64,000 nucleotides of DNA. Source: Merluccius polli (lineage: Eukaryota > Chordata > Actinopteri > Gadiformes > Merlucciidae). The notes beneath the pieces are model-generated. The model ran no database searches and was not told the DNA's origin. It saw nothing but the letters and a program-made list of their open reading frames with translations. This document shows positions 44,921-55,450 of this stretch, piece by piece. The DNA is taken from positions 248,001-312,000 of the forward strand of contig JAOPHQ010004272.1 in the NCBI GenBank assembly GCA_030340625.1. Direction: 5' to 3'. The position numbers were made by a program, and so were the translations under genes. The first letter of the stretch is position 1; every line of letters starts with the position of its first letter.

Positions 44921-45823
44921 TGTATGTATGTATGTATGTATGTATGTATGTATGTATGTATACGTATATATGTACGTAAATGTCCTGGTCTTGCCTGTAT
45001 TGATGATTGTATTGATAGTGCTGGTGACCTGACCCTTCAGCACTGAGTTGAGCAGCTTGACCAGCAGTAACAGACAGCTGCACAGCACCAGCAGAGAGCA
45101 GGCCAATAGGATCAAGCCCACAGCCAAATCCGACAGAGAAGTATCAACAAACAGGTGGTTACCTACAGTACAGGGGCATACATAAATATCTTAGATTTGC
45201 AGATCTATAGAAAATAATACTAGTAGGGGACAAGAACCAAGACATAAGGCAGAGTGATTGCAGAGAGAAAATACTGTCATGTATTAGATTGGCAAGGCCG
45301 ATCACTGACCCTAATGCAAACTGATGCAGATTCACTGTGGATTTTGGGGGTGGTACTGACAAAGCAGGTTTATGTCTGGATTTCCCTGGTGAAAAAAGTG
45401 GTGATGATACCAGAGTGGATTTCTTTTGGTTGATTACAATACCAACAGAAAATGGCAACAAAAACAAGATAAACAAGAAGCTAACAAAGAGAGGGGGAGT
45501 AGCTGGTATATCATCTGAGTATTAATTTGATATATATTGATTTATTGTTAATAATGCAATCATAATGTATTTTTTTAAATGTTCAAAGGGCTTACATTTC
45601 TCTGTTTTCACTGAGAGGTTGTATTTGCTCAAAACAGTCTCATTGCTCTGTCAGTGACAACACACACAGTGGAAAACATGTCAAACTAAAAGATAAGGTT
45701 AAACCGGGTGGAAAAGCGGAGGAGGTGAGGAAGGGAGTGAAAGAGATAAGAAAAGTTTACAATCAAACAAATCCAGGCCCAAGGGACATAACAAACTTTA
45801 CTACCACAAGGCCTTATACCACA

Positions 45824-45876
<53 letters not shown>

Positions 45877-48800
45877 GCGTGTGTCATACCTGGGCAACAG
45901 TGGCAGTGATTTGACACCAGTTCTTCACCAGACTCTTGTTTCTCATGGTCTGGTCTCCCATAGCAATGGCCGTGATAACTGACTGGTCCAGCTACAGGAA
46001 GAGTTATTATTAACTCTGATGGCAATGTATTCTGTTTGTATAAAATAGATTCATGGAATATAATTATGGAGTGTGTGGGAAGTGTGTGTTGTTGATAGCT
46101 GGTTTACAGTCTCACCTGGCCCATGTCAGACTGATTAGACTCTGGCTGGGTGGGGCTGCACACACTGTGGTGCAGAGCAATCATGGCACCCAGGATAAAC
46201 CAGCTACCAACACACACACTCTGTAGAGAGCCACTGTCATGGCAGCACGTTACATCTGATCGGCGAATACCATCTTGCCATCTCCAATAAACACATACTT
46301 CAACCAACATCGACCCGTGTCCTGTCTCGGAGGGCCCCAGCAAAGGACACTGGTGTGGCGTGTGGTTAGAGTCCACTGCTACACTGGCACCCCCAGATGG
46401 GACTTCTCTGACCAGGAAGGGTGCCCAAAGGCTGCCCAAACCTGCTCTGGAGTCACCACCAGCCACGGTTACGGACAGCCACCTCAACGCCGGCCCTCCT
46501 GAACGGCAGTGAAAGCCAGCGGAGGAGCAGGGAGGCAGCACAGCGACCACCAAGGGCAACCGTCTGTGGTTAGCCTCCCCTGGATCCAGCCTGGAGCAGC
46601 CCAGGTCCAGCCACGCCTCTGCCAGTGGAACCCGGAGTCCAAGGCCCCATGCTCCAGGAGGAGATGACGGATCGTGCACCGTTGCCCTGGTGGAGGGGGG
46701 GACCTACGGAGGGCTGTTCCAGGCCCTATGAGGAGCTACCTCCGTGGCCCAGCTGTCGGGCCTCCTTCCGAGCCCATCCAGCCAGCCCCTGCAAACAGCC
46801 AGCCCAGGGACACCTCCGCAAGCTGAGGCAGCAGCCCCAGGCCTCCGGTCTCCAGGATGGAGGGGGTCGGGTTGGCGTGTGACACTGGGGAGGTGTAGAG
46901 GTAGTGGGGTTTGGGGGGTTGTTTTTATTTTTATTTTAGGTACGACAACCCTGTAAAGAGTCCAGGTTTTGTGTAAGTATGGTAACCCTGTTGAGAGTAC
47001 AGTTTGTAGTTTTTGTTTCTGTTTGCTTGGATGGGGGATGGGGTGGGGGGGGTGTAGGCTGAGGCTGGGGACTCTCCCCAGCCTCAATTTGGTGTTGGGG
47101 GTATGTGGAGTGTGTTTGTGGAGTGTATGTTGTTGATAGCTGGTTTACAGCCTCATTCTGACTATGGCCCGAGTCAGAATGATTGGACTCTGGGCTGGGT
47201 GGGGCTGCACACCTGTGGTGCAGAGCAATCATGGCACCCAGGATAAACCAGCTATCAACACACACACTCAGGAGAGAGCCTCTGTCATGGCAGCATGTTA
47301 CATCTGCTCGGCCACCGCAATTGGATTATCAATGCGTGCAGAATTTGTGTGCGGCAAAGTCTGCAAAAAACCTGCTTGGCCTGAAGGTCCACTAGACCTA
47401 GATGAAATGTTTGCTGAGGGAGCAAGTGGTGCAGCATGCAAGGATCCTCCCTGGTGAGATGCAGGAGGACCCAAGCCTGGAGTCACCCCACAGTTCCCCG
47501 GAAGTGTCAGTAGCTCCAGCCCCAAGCAGAGTAGGAGACCGACAGGTCAAGTGGCCTCCAGCCAGTAAGAAGAAGAATGGCTCCAGTTTGATGATGATGT
47601 GGAAAAAGTATCAGCCATGGGGGATGCTGACAAGAAACTCAAGTCAGTGACGGCCATTGTCATCAGCCTTGCTGCCAAGAGGTTTGGTACAGTGGACAAG
47701 TGGGTACCAAGACCCCCTATGAGATGAACCGTAGGGTAGAGAAGATCAGTCAGCTAAGGCTGGAGCTGTGGACGCTGAAGCGGTAATTCAAGGAGGAAGG
47801 CGAGGAAGAACGGAGGGCACTAGCAGAACTATGCAGCATCCTCAGGAAGAAGCTCATCACTCTTCACATGGCAGAATGGCATAGAAGGCTAGCCAAAGAG
47901 GGCCAGGAAACAGTTTGCCTTCATTGCAAACCCCTTTGGATTCACCCAGCTGCTGCTAGACAACTAGTTGTTAGTCTCACCGAGTTTGTGGTACCTGCAT
48001 TGAGTTTTGAGTCAGCCAGTCCTGCACTGCACAGCTATCTTCTCATGTGGGTGTGGGTAAGATGGACAAGTAGCCAATTTCCCAAAAGGTCGGCGTGTTC
48101 CTTTAAACACATTAAATATCCCAAAAAAGGCTGTATTGAGGTCCTCGTCTAGTACCTGGATCACCAGTTTGGTGATTGGCTCAGTGATGACCTTGAGCAG
48201 CTCCGGAGCCTCCTCTCCTGTCTTGAAATTAAGGGCAGAGACGGCAGCTTCTGACAGCCACTGCAGCAGACCACTCACAGCCTCCAGCGGGAGGAGCACC
48301 AACACTGACAGCCAATTAAAACAATCGTGGACAGTGGCACCGGCAAACGCTCTGGAAGTAAAATGTTTTTGAAGTGTTGGGGAAAACAGTCAGTCACTTG
48401 AGGTTGGATAGTTGTTTTTTTTATCATAATGGAAAATAATTTTCCTGTCACTTAAAACCAAGGGGGCTTGTAAATATAAAGTTGGTATGGTGGTTGGTTT
48501 TGTTTAGATTAGAAAACAAAAACAAGCAAAATAAACAAATCTTCAGATGCATTATCTTTCTCCCTAAAACTTGCCTACCTCTCAAACTCCTCTCTCTCTG
48601 AAGCCTGCATCAACGCCACAATGGTGTTTGTGACTGATGTCCCAATATTGGAGCCCATCACGATGGGGATGGCTGAGTGGACGTCAAGCACTGCACGGAC
48701 AGATAGACAGACAGGCAGACGGACAGAAATATAGACAGGCAGACCAATGGACAAACACAGGTGGAGAGACAGACAGATAGACAAACAGACAGACAGGTGA

Positions 48801-50136
48801 ACAGACAGATAGGTGGACAGACAGACAGGTGTACAGCAGAGTTATTATAGTTAACGAAAACTAGGACTAAAGCTAAAACTAGCAGTGACAAAATCATTTG
48901 GTTAACTAAAATGAAAATGAAAAACAAAGTTTAAAAAAAAACCCAAACTAAATAACTATAATGAACAAGGCAAATTAAACTAAAACAAAAATAAAATTGT
49001 GGGTAAAAGGTTTGTTTTAGTTTTCACCCTCCTTACCAAGCTCTGCTGTGGGTCTAGCAATGTTGGTTCATAGTGTACAAGAATACAATGTTTTTGCACA
49101 ATATGGGATGTTATTAGGACCTTTCTTCATAATACTTGAAAAACAAAGACTAAAACTAAATTAAAACCATTCAAGTCCTCAAAATAAAAATACTTATGCA
49201 CTCCTGCAACTAACTAAAAATAAACTGAAATCAAAAACCAAAATGAAAGACTAAATAAAAATAAAAACAAGTGAACATTTCAAAACTATAATAACTGGTG
49301 TACAGAGAGACCGACAGTCGGTGATGAACAGACAGGTGTACAAATAAACAGGTAGACAAATAAAAATGTTAAAGATGAATGAAAGGAAACCAAAAGCGAT
49401 AACAGAATTCAGTTGAAGCGCGCCAGTGGACTTTAGTAAAGTGAAGGTGTTACTGACACCCAGAGGAGACCAGGCTGACCACAATGGAGGTGGAGGTGGA
49501 GGAGCTCTGCACCAACACAGTGACGAGGATCCCAACCACCAGCCCTGCCACTGGGTTGGACAGGATGCCATTGTCCTGGAAGATGTCCCCCGCTACCCTG
49601 CCTGGGAAGAGAGGAGTGTGTTGTATAAAGCACAACATACTTAACATTGTCCTCAGGGAACCAGCATTTCAGTGAATTGTCATTGGCTAAGAATCATCAT
49701 GTGATGTATCCTGTTACAAAGCCTGCATACGCTTCACGGATCTCTCTCTCTTTCTCTCGAACTTGGTTTGTAAGAAGCCTGTCTGAGAATAAATATATCC
49801 AGTTTGAGTATATTTACATATATTGATGTTCTATATTGTCAATAGTTATACTGTATATTGTCTCCATTTACATTAACCCAATTAGTGGATAGAACACAAC
49901 AAAGAGAAGGAGGAGCAGGATGAGGAGATACAGTAAGCACAAAAAGACTGAGGAAGACTACCGGTATTTGAAGACTGCTACAATGAAGTCTATACCTCCA
50001 GCCAGTTGAAAGGCAGAGCTGAGGACATCTAGCGAGCAGACGAAGACATACAGGAGGAAGAGGATGAGTGGAATCTTGGAAAGGTTGACCACCACAGAGG
50101 CCATTCTTCCGGTGTCTCTGGAGCAATCATGCATTA
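43220..50136 (-). CDS. slc34a1: Sodium-dependent phosphate cotransporter IIa (SLC34A1-like), N-terminus not found
   Basis: Eleven exons on the minus strand: 50136-49996, 49601-49458, 48690-48579, 48351-48156, 45991-45890, 45647-45596, 45162-44995, 44757-44641, 44000-43876, 43800-43688, 43514-43220. All exon phases agree and give about 520 codons, against roughly 640 in mammalian SLC34A1; the N-terminal exon(s) are not seen. Both SLC34 hallmark QSSS repeats are present: LVQSSSTSTSIVV and FVVQSSSVFTSTLTPLIG. Also present are MGSNIGTSVTNTIVALMQ, FAGATVHDCFNW and IERAYPLTLGSN. The large extracellular loop has NET and NLS glycosylation sites. KCNHLFVDTSLSDLAVGLIL favours A1 over A2. The product is an apical membrane Na+/phosphate symporter. 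One intron uses a GC donor (44994). It ends after ATLRCSCGKGNY; paralogue a/b not resolved. Confidence 0.92.
43843..43871. repeat. (TG)n microsatellite in slc34a1 intron
   Basis: TG repeats directly before the splice donor of the exon 44000-43876 (in minus direction, just inside the intron). Confidence 0.85.
44036..44083. repeat. (GT)n followed by poly-G in slc34a1 intron
   Basis: About 12 GT units followed by a run of about 19 G, in the intron before exon 44000-43876. Confidence 0.9.
44891..44960. repeat. (TATG)n microsatellite in slc34a1 intron
   Basis: About 17 TATG units, about 40 bases inside the intron that starts with the GC donor at 44994. Confidence 0.9.
45835..45871. repeat. (CA)n microsatellite in slc34a1 intron
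   Basis: About 18 CA units about 20 bases downstream (minus sense) of the donor at 45889. Confidence 0.9.
46065..47312 (+). mobile_element. TRIM-like LTR element, copy 2, in slc34a1 intron
   Basis: 5' LTR 46065-46383 (TATGGAGTGTGTGGGAAGTG ... CACTGCTACA), then TGGCACCC at 46385 as primer site. A 0.7-kb GC-rich non-coding interior follows, then GGTGTTGGGGGTA as purine-rich tract and a 3' LTR from 47104. The 3' LTR matches up to about 47312 and then continues as a different sequence. Opposite in direction to slc34a1, in the 2.2-kb intron between exons 48351-48156 and 45991-45890. The same family as 670-1421 and 36299-36597. Confidence 0.8.
47289..47990 (+). pseudogene. LINE-type ORF fragment with zinc-knuckle-like motif
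   Basis: The frame from 47289 (MAACYICSATAIGLSMRAEF) reads VCGKVCKK followed in another frame by NLLGLKVH, a C-x3-C...H zinc-finger-like motif. Further on are an acidic linker and, near 47720-47990, KISQLRLELWTLKR and LRKKLITLHMAEWHRRLAKE, a basic segment I associate with N-terminal parts of fish non-LTR retroelement proteins. Stops and frameshifts break it and no RT core follows. The first codons lie within the LTR copy ending at 47312, so the two are fused. Identity is uncertain. Confidence 0.5.
48695..48836. repeat. GACA-type tandem repeat in slc34a1 intron
   Basis: Repeated ACAGACAGACAGGT/AGATAGACAG units immediately upstream (minus sense) of the acceptor of exon 48690-48579. Confidence 0.85.
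48837..49297. mobile_element. hAT MITE in slc34a1 intron
   Basis: Ends CAGAGTTATTATAGTT and (reversed) CAGTTATTATAGTTTT. Perfect 8-bp duplications GTGTACAG lie at 48829-48836 and 49298-49305. A-rich 461-bp interior (AACTAAAACTAA style), no coding. A related, less complete copy lies at 50815-51222. Confidence 0.85.
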
Positions 50137-50242
50137 CTGGGTAATGGGAGAGGTTTAAAGAAATGTGCTTAAAAAAAGATTATTAGTATTACTATAACCA
50201 GTAGTAAGGACAATTGAGAGTGGTAATCGTATCTGTTCTTTA

Positions 50243-50505
50243 TTAAATGGGCTGCATTTATATAGCCCTTTTCTAATCTTTGGTTACTCAAAGTGCTTTA
50301 CAATTACTGCCTCACACTCACCCATCCATACACACATTCATACACCAATGGCGGTGTCAACCATGAACAGTCAGTTTGTCGGGACCAGTTAGAGTTTGGT
50401 GTCTTTGCTCAGGGAGACCTCAACAGTTAGCTAGGAGGAACTGGGGATCAAACCAGCACCCTTTCAGACAACCTGCTCTACCTCCTCAGCTAACTGCTGC
50501 CCATT
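50243..50505 (+). repeat. Short interspersed repeat with L2-like head
   Basis: GGGCTGCATTTATATAGCCC, then TACTCAAAGTGCTTTACAAT, then ATACACCAATGGCGGTGTCA and GGGGATCAAACCAGCACCC, ending in TAACTGCTGCCC. This order is characteristic of a very common fish repeat. Upstream of the first visible slc34a1 exon. Family name not given with certainty. Confidence 0.65.
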
Positions 50506-50814
50506 ACTGCAACATTTAATTTTTTAAGTCATTTCGCTTGAAAAAAGTCTTAATATAATTAAAACGTAGACATATGAACTACAGTGCAGTTGCGTTTGGG
50601 CAAGTCCATGTTTTTTGGTTGTGTATTTCACTCTATAGCACAGCTGAATGGGATATAGTACAGCTTGAAGTTGCCATGGCAACGTTGGCTCGAAAAGGCC
50701 ATTCCAAGTCAATCAGTCAGGGGTAAATTATTCCACACCATGCCCAACTATGTCACTTGTTCACTTCATAGCCACAGAGAATAAACTGGTTTGATTAACC
50801 CATGAATCAAACAA

Positions 50815-51222
50815 GTTTGAAGCAGACTAAAACTAACAATGAACTGCAGGTAGAATTGCAGCTAAAACATTTTTTGCTTTGTTTTAGTTTTCACCCTCCT
50901 TACCAAGCTCTGTTGTGGGTCGAGCAAGAAAACAAGGGTTTTGCACAATATGGGACCTATAATAAACAATGGTTTTGTCAATCATATTTGATCCTACATT
51001 TTTCAGCTACTATAAATCAAGGCTTTCCTCATAAACTTAATACCTCATAAAGCTAAAACTAAATAAAAACTAAACTAGTACTAGAAGTACTATTAAAACT
51101 ATTCCTCAAAATAAAAATAAAACTACACATGCAAATCTAAAAATAAACTGAAATCAAAAGCCAAATTAAAAGACCATATAAAAATAAAAACTAATGAAAA
51201 TGTCAAAACTATAATAACTGGT
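50815..51222. repeat. Relative of the hAT MITE at 48837
   Basis: Shares TTTTAGTTTTCACCCTCCTTACCAAGCTCTG (given in part), TGCACAATATGGGA and the right end AAAACTATAATAACTG. The left end is not recognisable. Boundaries are approximate. Confidence 0.6.
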
Positions 51223-51989
51223 TAGAAGTTGAATAAATTCTGAGCAAAAGTGTCAGTTTCAGTGAGAATGTTACATGGTACAGCATCATGATACTCTCAT
51301 ACAAATATACATGACATATACAATATCATATGTGTTTCTTCAGTCACATTTTTGTTGTATTTGTACAGATCAGGAATGGATCAATACGGATACAGAGCAA
51401 ATTTAATAAAATGAATAATTAAATAGAAAAAAATGACCACTGAAAATATATTGAGTAAATAATTATATAACAAAAACTAAAATGTTGCAACAAACTCACA
51501 ACAACAAACTAACCTTGATTGTTCACCTCAAGGCCAAGCGGCTAAAAGGAGACGGAGAGAGAGAGAAAGGGATAGAGGCAGTGGAAGATACAAAGAAACA
51601 CTTAAAGAAAGGGAGGTGCCACTTCACAGTGTATATTAACCCAGTAAGTTCTTCACATGACACATGCTCACTGACATCATGAGAGCATTTGCACTGACTC
51701 AAATCAGAATTCAAGAATGAGTTAAATACAGTTTCCCTAGTGTCACAAGTTTCACTTTCTTTTACTTCATATTTGTTTCGACCAATCATGTTGCTAGAGG
51801 CGGGGATCTGTAAGAGCGTAATTGGTGAACACAAACTCGGCCAGCACTAGTAAACTGTAAAAAGTGTCTGTAAAGGTTTCAAATCAACACTGTGTAGACT
51901 GGCCACTGTAGAAATACACTGAAATACAGTTTTCATCTGTAGAATATCTCTATAACAAAACAGGAAACAAGGCGTAACTCTGCCCATTG
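51223..51989. other. Unassigned sequence
   Basis: No gene was recognised. A short frame around 51523-51834 on the minus strand has no motif known to me. Confidence 0.35.
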
Positions 51990-52760
51990 CAGTTTTTGGT
52001 TTCCTATGCTCTGCGCCATCTCCCCCCAGAAGTTCTGCTATGACATAGTAGGACCTTTTCTTTCCATGCACTGAAGTAAATTAGGTTTTTGTTGATTGTG
52101 AAGTCAGGGTGGTGCCAGATTGGGGTAAGTCTGCAGGGTGTTGGAATAGTTTTAGTAATTTTGTGAACTTTCCACCAGGCTGTCAGAGTTGTCGGAATTG
52201 CAGGATTTCCAAAGCAATGTTGGTGTTTGGAGTGCCATATTCCAATCTCCCAAACCTAGTGGTAGTATCATGGATTCCAGTTTATTGAATAGTTAGACAT
52301 TTTGGAAGTTGTCAATGAGATTAATAGTTTCTTTTAGGGAAATGGGAGGGAAATGTCGTCCGCATAGAGACTAATTTTATGTGTGTTAATGATTTGTATT
52401 CCTTCAATATTTGAATGTTGTCAGATAGCTGCTGCTAACAGCTCTATATAAAAGGAAAATAGGGAAGGGGAGAGTGGGCATCCTTGTCTGGTGCCCATGC
52501 GCAGTGTGAAATCTTGTGAGGTTATATCATTGGTGATGACTGTGGCCCTTGGTGAGGAATAGCGTGCCCTCATCCAATTAGTAAATTATTCTCCAAAACC
52601 ACATTTTTGCAGTGTGCATAGTAAATATTTCCAATTGACTGTCAAATGCTTTTTTCTGCATCCAAGGAGAATACTATCTATATACATTGGGATGTGTGGT
52701 GGATGAGATCAAATAATCTGTCTTCCTTTGATAAATCCGGTTTGGTCTGGGTGAATTATT
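51990..52760 (-). mobile_element. L1/Tx1-type LINE RT fragment, minus strand
   Basis: The minus frame near 52540-52350 reads FTLRMGTRQGCPLSPSLFSF, then INTHKISLYADDISL, the RT core with the YADD catalytic box typical of L1/Tx1-group elements. One stop lies between them and several after. Both ends are missing. Not the same family as the L2-type LINEs at 10956 and 19692. Confidence 0.8.
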
Positions 52761-52824
52761 GACGGGGTAGGTGAGTCAATCTATGAAAAAAAGGGCTTAA
52801 CCCCAAAAAAATTGATACAAAATG

Positions 52825-53420
52825 TTTTTCTATGGATTCTAGTAGTATTTGGTGTGCTGAATAACATACTAAAAGTATACCAAAATATACCTCCCAGAAA
52901 GCCATTTCCAAGATGGCGGCCGAAATGGCGGCGGGGAGCTTGAAATGGCTATATCTCAAATTGAAAGAATGTTGCAAAGGAATTTTCAACTGATTCTGGT
53001 ACCTCTGGACATGCTAACGAACATACTAAAAATACACCTTCCGGAAAGGCTTCATTTTCAAGATGGCGTCCAAAATGGTGGCCGGCCAAGCTTAAAATGG
53101 CTATATATCTCAATAGAAAAAGATTATTCGAATGATTTATCACTTGATTCTGGTACCTGCAAATATGCTTATGAACATACTAACAATCTAGGAAAATATA
53201 CCTCCCAGAAAGGCTTCATTTTCATAATGGCGTCCAAAATGGCAGCCGGGAGCTTAGAATGGCTATATCTCAAATGGAAAATGTTACAAAAGAATGTTTC
53301 AACTGATTCTGGTACCTCTATACATTAAGAATGTGCGACAAATCTAGGTAAATATAACTGCTAGAAAGGCATCATTTTCAAAATGACTGCCTGTGAGCTT
53401 ACATTGGTTAAATGGTTAAA
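52825..53420. repeat. Degenerate tandem array, about four units of 120-160 bp
   Basis: Units share CCAGAAAGGCTTCATTTTCA, ATGGCGTCCAAAATGG, AGCTTAGAATGGCTATATCT and CAACTGATTCTGGTACCTCT, starting near 52885, 53035, 53205 and 53355. Open frames here are by-products of the repeat. It ends shortly before the CXC exon on the other strand. Confidence 0.8.
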
Positions 53421-53491
53421 ATTGGTTACTATTCAAACTAGAAAGGTGGTGTTGGTGTTGAACAACATAAATGCCACACTTATTGTGGTCT

Positions 53492-53873
53492 TTATTCATC
53501 ATCATCTTCGGGCTCCTCTGGAAGAAACTTGTTATGTGGATTGTCACATTCCTTAAGTTGACATGGTCCACAGACAGTAGTACACGGTAGTCCATATTTT
53601 CTGCAAGAGCAGCGGAGTGTCTTGCAGGCAGTGGTACAGTTACAATGAATGACCTTCAAGAGACTGTCTGGAGCAACATTCATTGTTGACATGAGTGGGA
53701 CAAATCTATTGTCCTGCAGGCTCCACCCCCAGTTCAGGGCATCCATACCATCTTCTGTTCCCATCCAGACCATGACCTGGTAGTATGCTCTACGACAGTG
53801 AAATTTGGTCGCAGATTCAGTTGGTGGCAGACGTTCAGGCGTTACAGTTGATGAAGCTGAGACAACCTTCTTG
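53492..53873 (-). CDS. Last exon of a TSO1/tesmin-like CXC motif protein (partial)
   Basis: 127 codons, open from an acceptor (TTTTCAG) at 53874 to the stop at 53492. The order is LPPTESATKFHCRRAYYQVM, then NWGWSLQDNRFVPLM, a cysteine cluster and an acidic end (EEPEDDDE). The cluster has the pattern CNCTTACKTLRCSC, then CTTVCGPCQLKEC, like Tesmin/TSO1 CXC zinc-binding motifs. I associate this layout with an uncharacterised family common in aquatic animals, possibly spread with a mobile element. No upstream exon was recognised in the window. It could be a host gene end, a retrocopied piece or part of a transposon. No stop interrupts it, which argues against old decay. Confidence 0.6.
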
Positions 53874-54435
53874 CTGAAAATGTTATATTGCATTTACTTT
53901 CCCATGAACGAGTCGTTTTTTCCGCGGAAATGAACGTTGTTAAAATTATCTATGATAATACTGGGATCGACTCATGTAGCCCCATTATCGCACACGGCCA
54001 CTTTGAAGGTTTTTTGTCGTGCCGGTGAGTGTTCCATGCTGAAATGGACACATAAATGTTCTACAGTGTTTTATATTGATAAGTAAGGTGTACAGAGCCC
54101 ATTTTTGTCATACTTGTAGCTTAAATACCTGTCTTGTATGATAAACTTTATCCTTTCTTTTATCTGTTGCTGGTCGCAATCGTATGATAAACCAGAAATT
54201 GTGCAATAATAAGGCCTACTGCATGAGAAAATGTAGATCGATATTGCGCAACAATCGGGAGATGGGGACCCCCCCAAATATTGATGGGTATTTCGCACAC
54301 TGCTGAGAAGCATATGCTATGTCGAATTTGACGATGATTTGTTTTGCGGGTTTTTTTTTTCTTCCTAGGCGATGGACGCGGTGGACAGCATGAACATGAA
54401 GTTTTGTATTGCTGTTTCAGGGTGAACACTGGAGC
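53874..54435. other. Unassigned sequence
   Basis: No gene was recognised. If the CXC exon belongs to a host gene, this would be intron. Confidence 0.35.
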
Positions 54436-54439
54436 TGTT

Positions 54440-54732
54440 ATATGCTTATGTAAAGGACACCTACATCTTGCCTACAGTACTTCCTCACCTGGGCGGATTG
54501 GACCACAGCCTAGTCCATTTGACCTCTAGGCCTGAAGAGATGGACACAGGAGGCTCTGCAGGACTGTTTTGAGATGACGTACTAGAAAGGTCTCTGTAAG
54601 TCACAGGGGGAGGACATTGATGAGCTTTCACATTGCATCTCGGACTACATTAACTTATGTGTGGAGAACACCGTACCTACTAGGAGGGTGCAGTGTTTTC
54701 CCCAACAACAAGCCTTGGATTAAAATGAAGGT
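54440..54732 (+). pseudogene. LINE fragment between endonuclease and RT
   Basis: The plus strand shows, in broken frames, AYSTSSPGRIGPQPSPFDL, then CTGTTTTGAGATGACG-type text and GTGCAGTGTTTTCCCCAACA (for FPNNKPWIKMK). The PNNKPW motif precedes RT in several fish non-LTR elements. Too short to assign a clade. Confidence 0.55.
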
Positions 54733-55450
54733 ATTATTGGTGCAAAAGATTTGAGCACCTCTAACAGTGGAATTTGTAGTTGTGTACAGTGATTGTATAT
54801 GCGTATCAGTAAATTTTAAGTCACATACTCTATGAGTTGTGTACTTTGTGTACTACTTACAACACTTACACATTCACAAATTCTTAATTACGAGTGCACA
54901 AATCCTATTTTACAAGTCACAGATTAAAAAACTGACACTCACATTTTTGCTCCTATTGTTATAGTATATTTGGTGCAAAACATATTTGTGTACCTGTATC
55001 AAACACGAGTCACAGATTCTGTTTCCTTCAACTACGTTGCGCCCCCTCCACTGAGGTATGTGGTGCAGAACTATCTGTGCACTCAATCTATGGAGCAAAA
55101 GGCGGGTGCTGATCTGAGATCCACTGATCCCACAGCCAATCAGAGGAGAGGGGCTTTTGTCCCACAGCCAATCAGAGCAGAGGGGCTTTTGTTTACATGC
55201 GGAGTGAGAAGAGTTCCCGCCGGTGGATTCAGCAGCACATGGCATGCTAAACTAGCAGCAGCAGAGACACTTTCAAGGTAGGTTGTATTTTTAACCACAT
55301 TAACGTTAATAAATAAACCCCGACGCGAAGCTGAGAAATTTAGCGTCCTATCACTTTTCCTCTGTTTTGTTTTTTTAACCACATTAATAAATAAACCCGA
55401 CGCAAAGCTGAGAAATTTAGCGTCCTGTCACTTTTCCTCTGTTTTGCTAA
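54733..55450. other. Repeat-like sequence with two CCAAT boxes
   Basis: Two 32-bp units CCACAGCCAATCAGAG(G/C)AGAG... at 55130-55193 place two CCAAT boxes in a row. About 80 bases later comes a consensus donor (TCAAG|GTAGGTTG at 55278). Then an imperfect direct duplication of about 80 bp (GCTGAGAAATTTAGCGTCCT at 55330 and 55406). This could be a promoter with a first exon, or the end of a mobile element. No following exon was recognised. Confidence 0.4.

Noticed and set aside
44781..45127. Open frames with YIHTYIHTYIH repeats
   Set aside because: Translation of the (TATG)n microsatellite joined to an slc34a1 exon.
46104..46679. 191-codon minus-strand frame
   Set aside because: It covers the TRIM-like LTR and interior; GC-rich chance frame without motif.
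48658..48927. 89-codon Cys/Leu-rich minus-strand frame
   Set aside because: Translation of the GACA tandem repeat.
52945..53328. 127-codon plus-strand frame
   Set aside because: It follows the degenerate tandem array; repeated SIEK/WLYLK-type text shows repeat origin.
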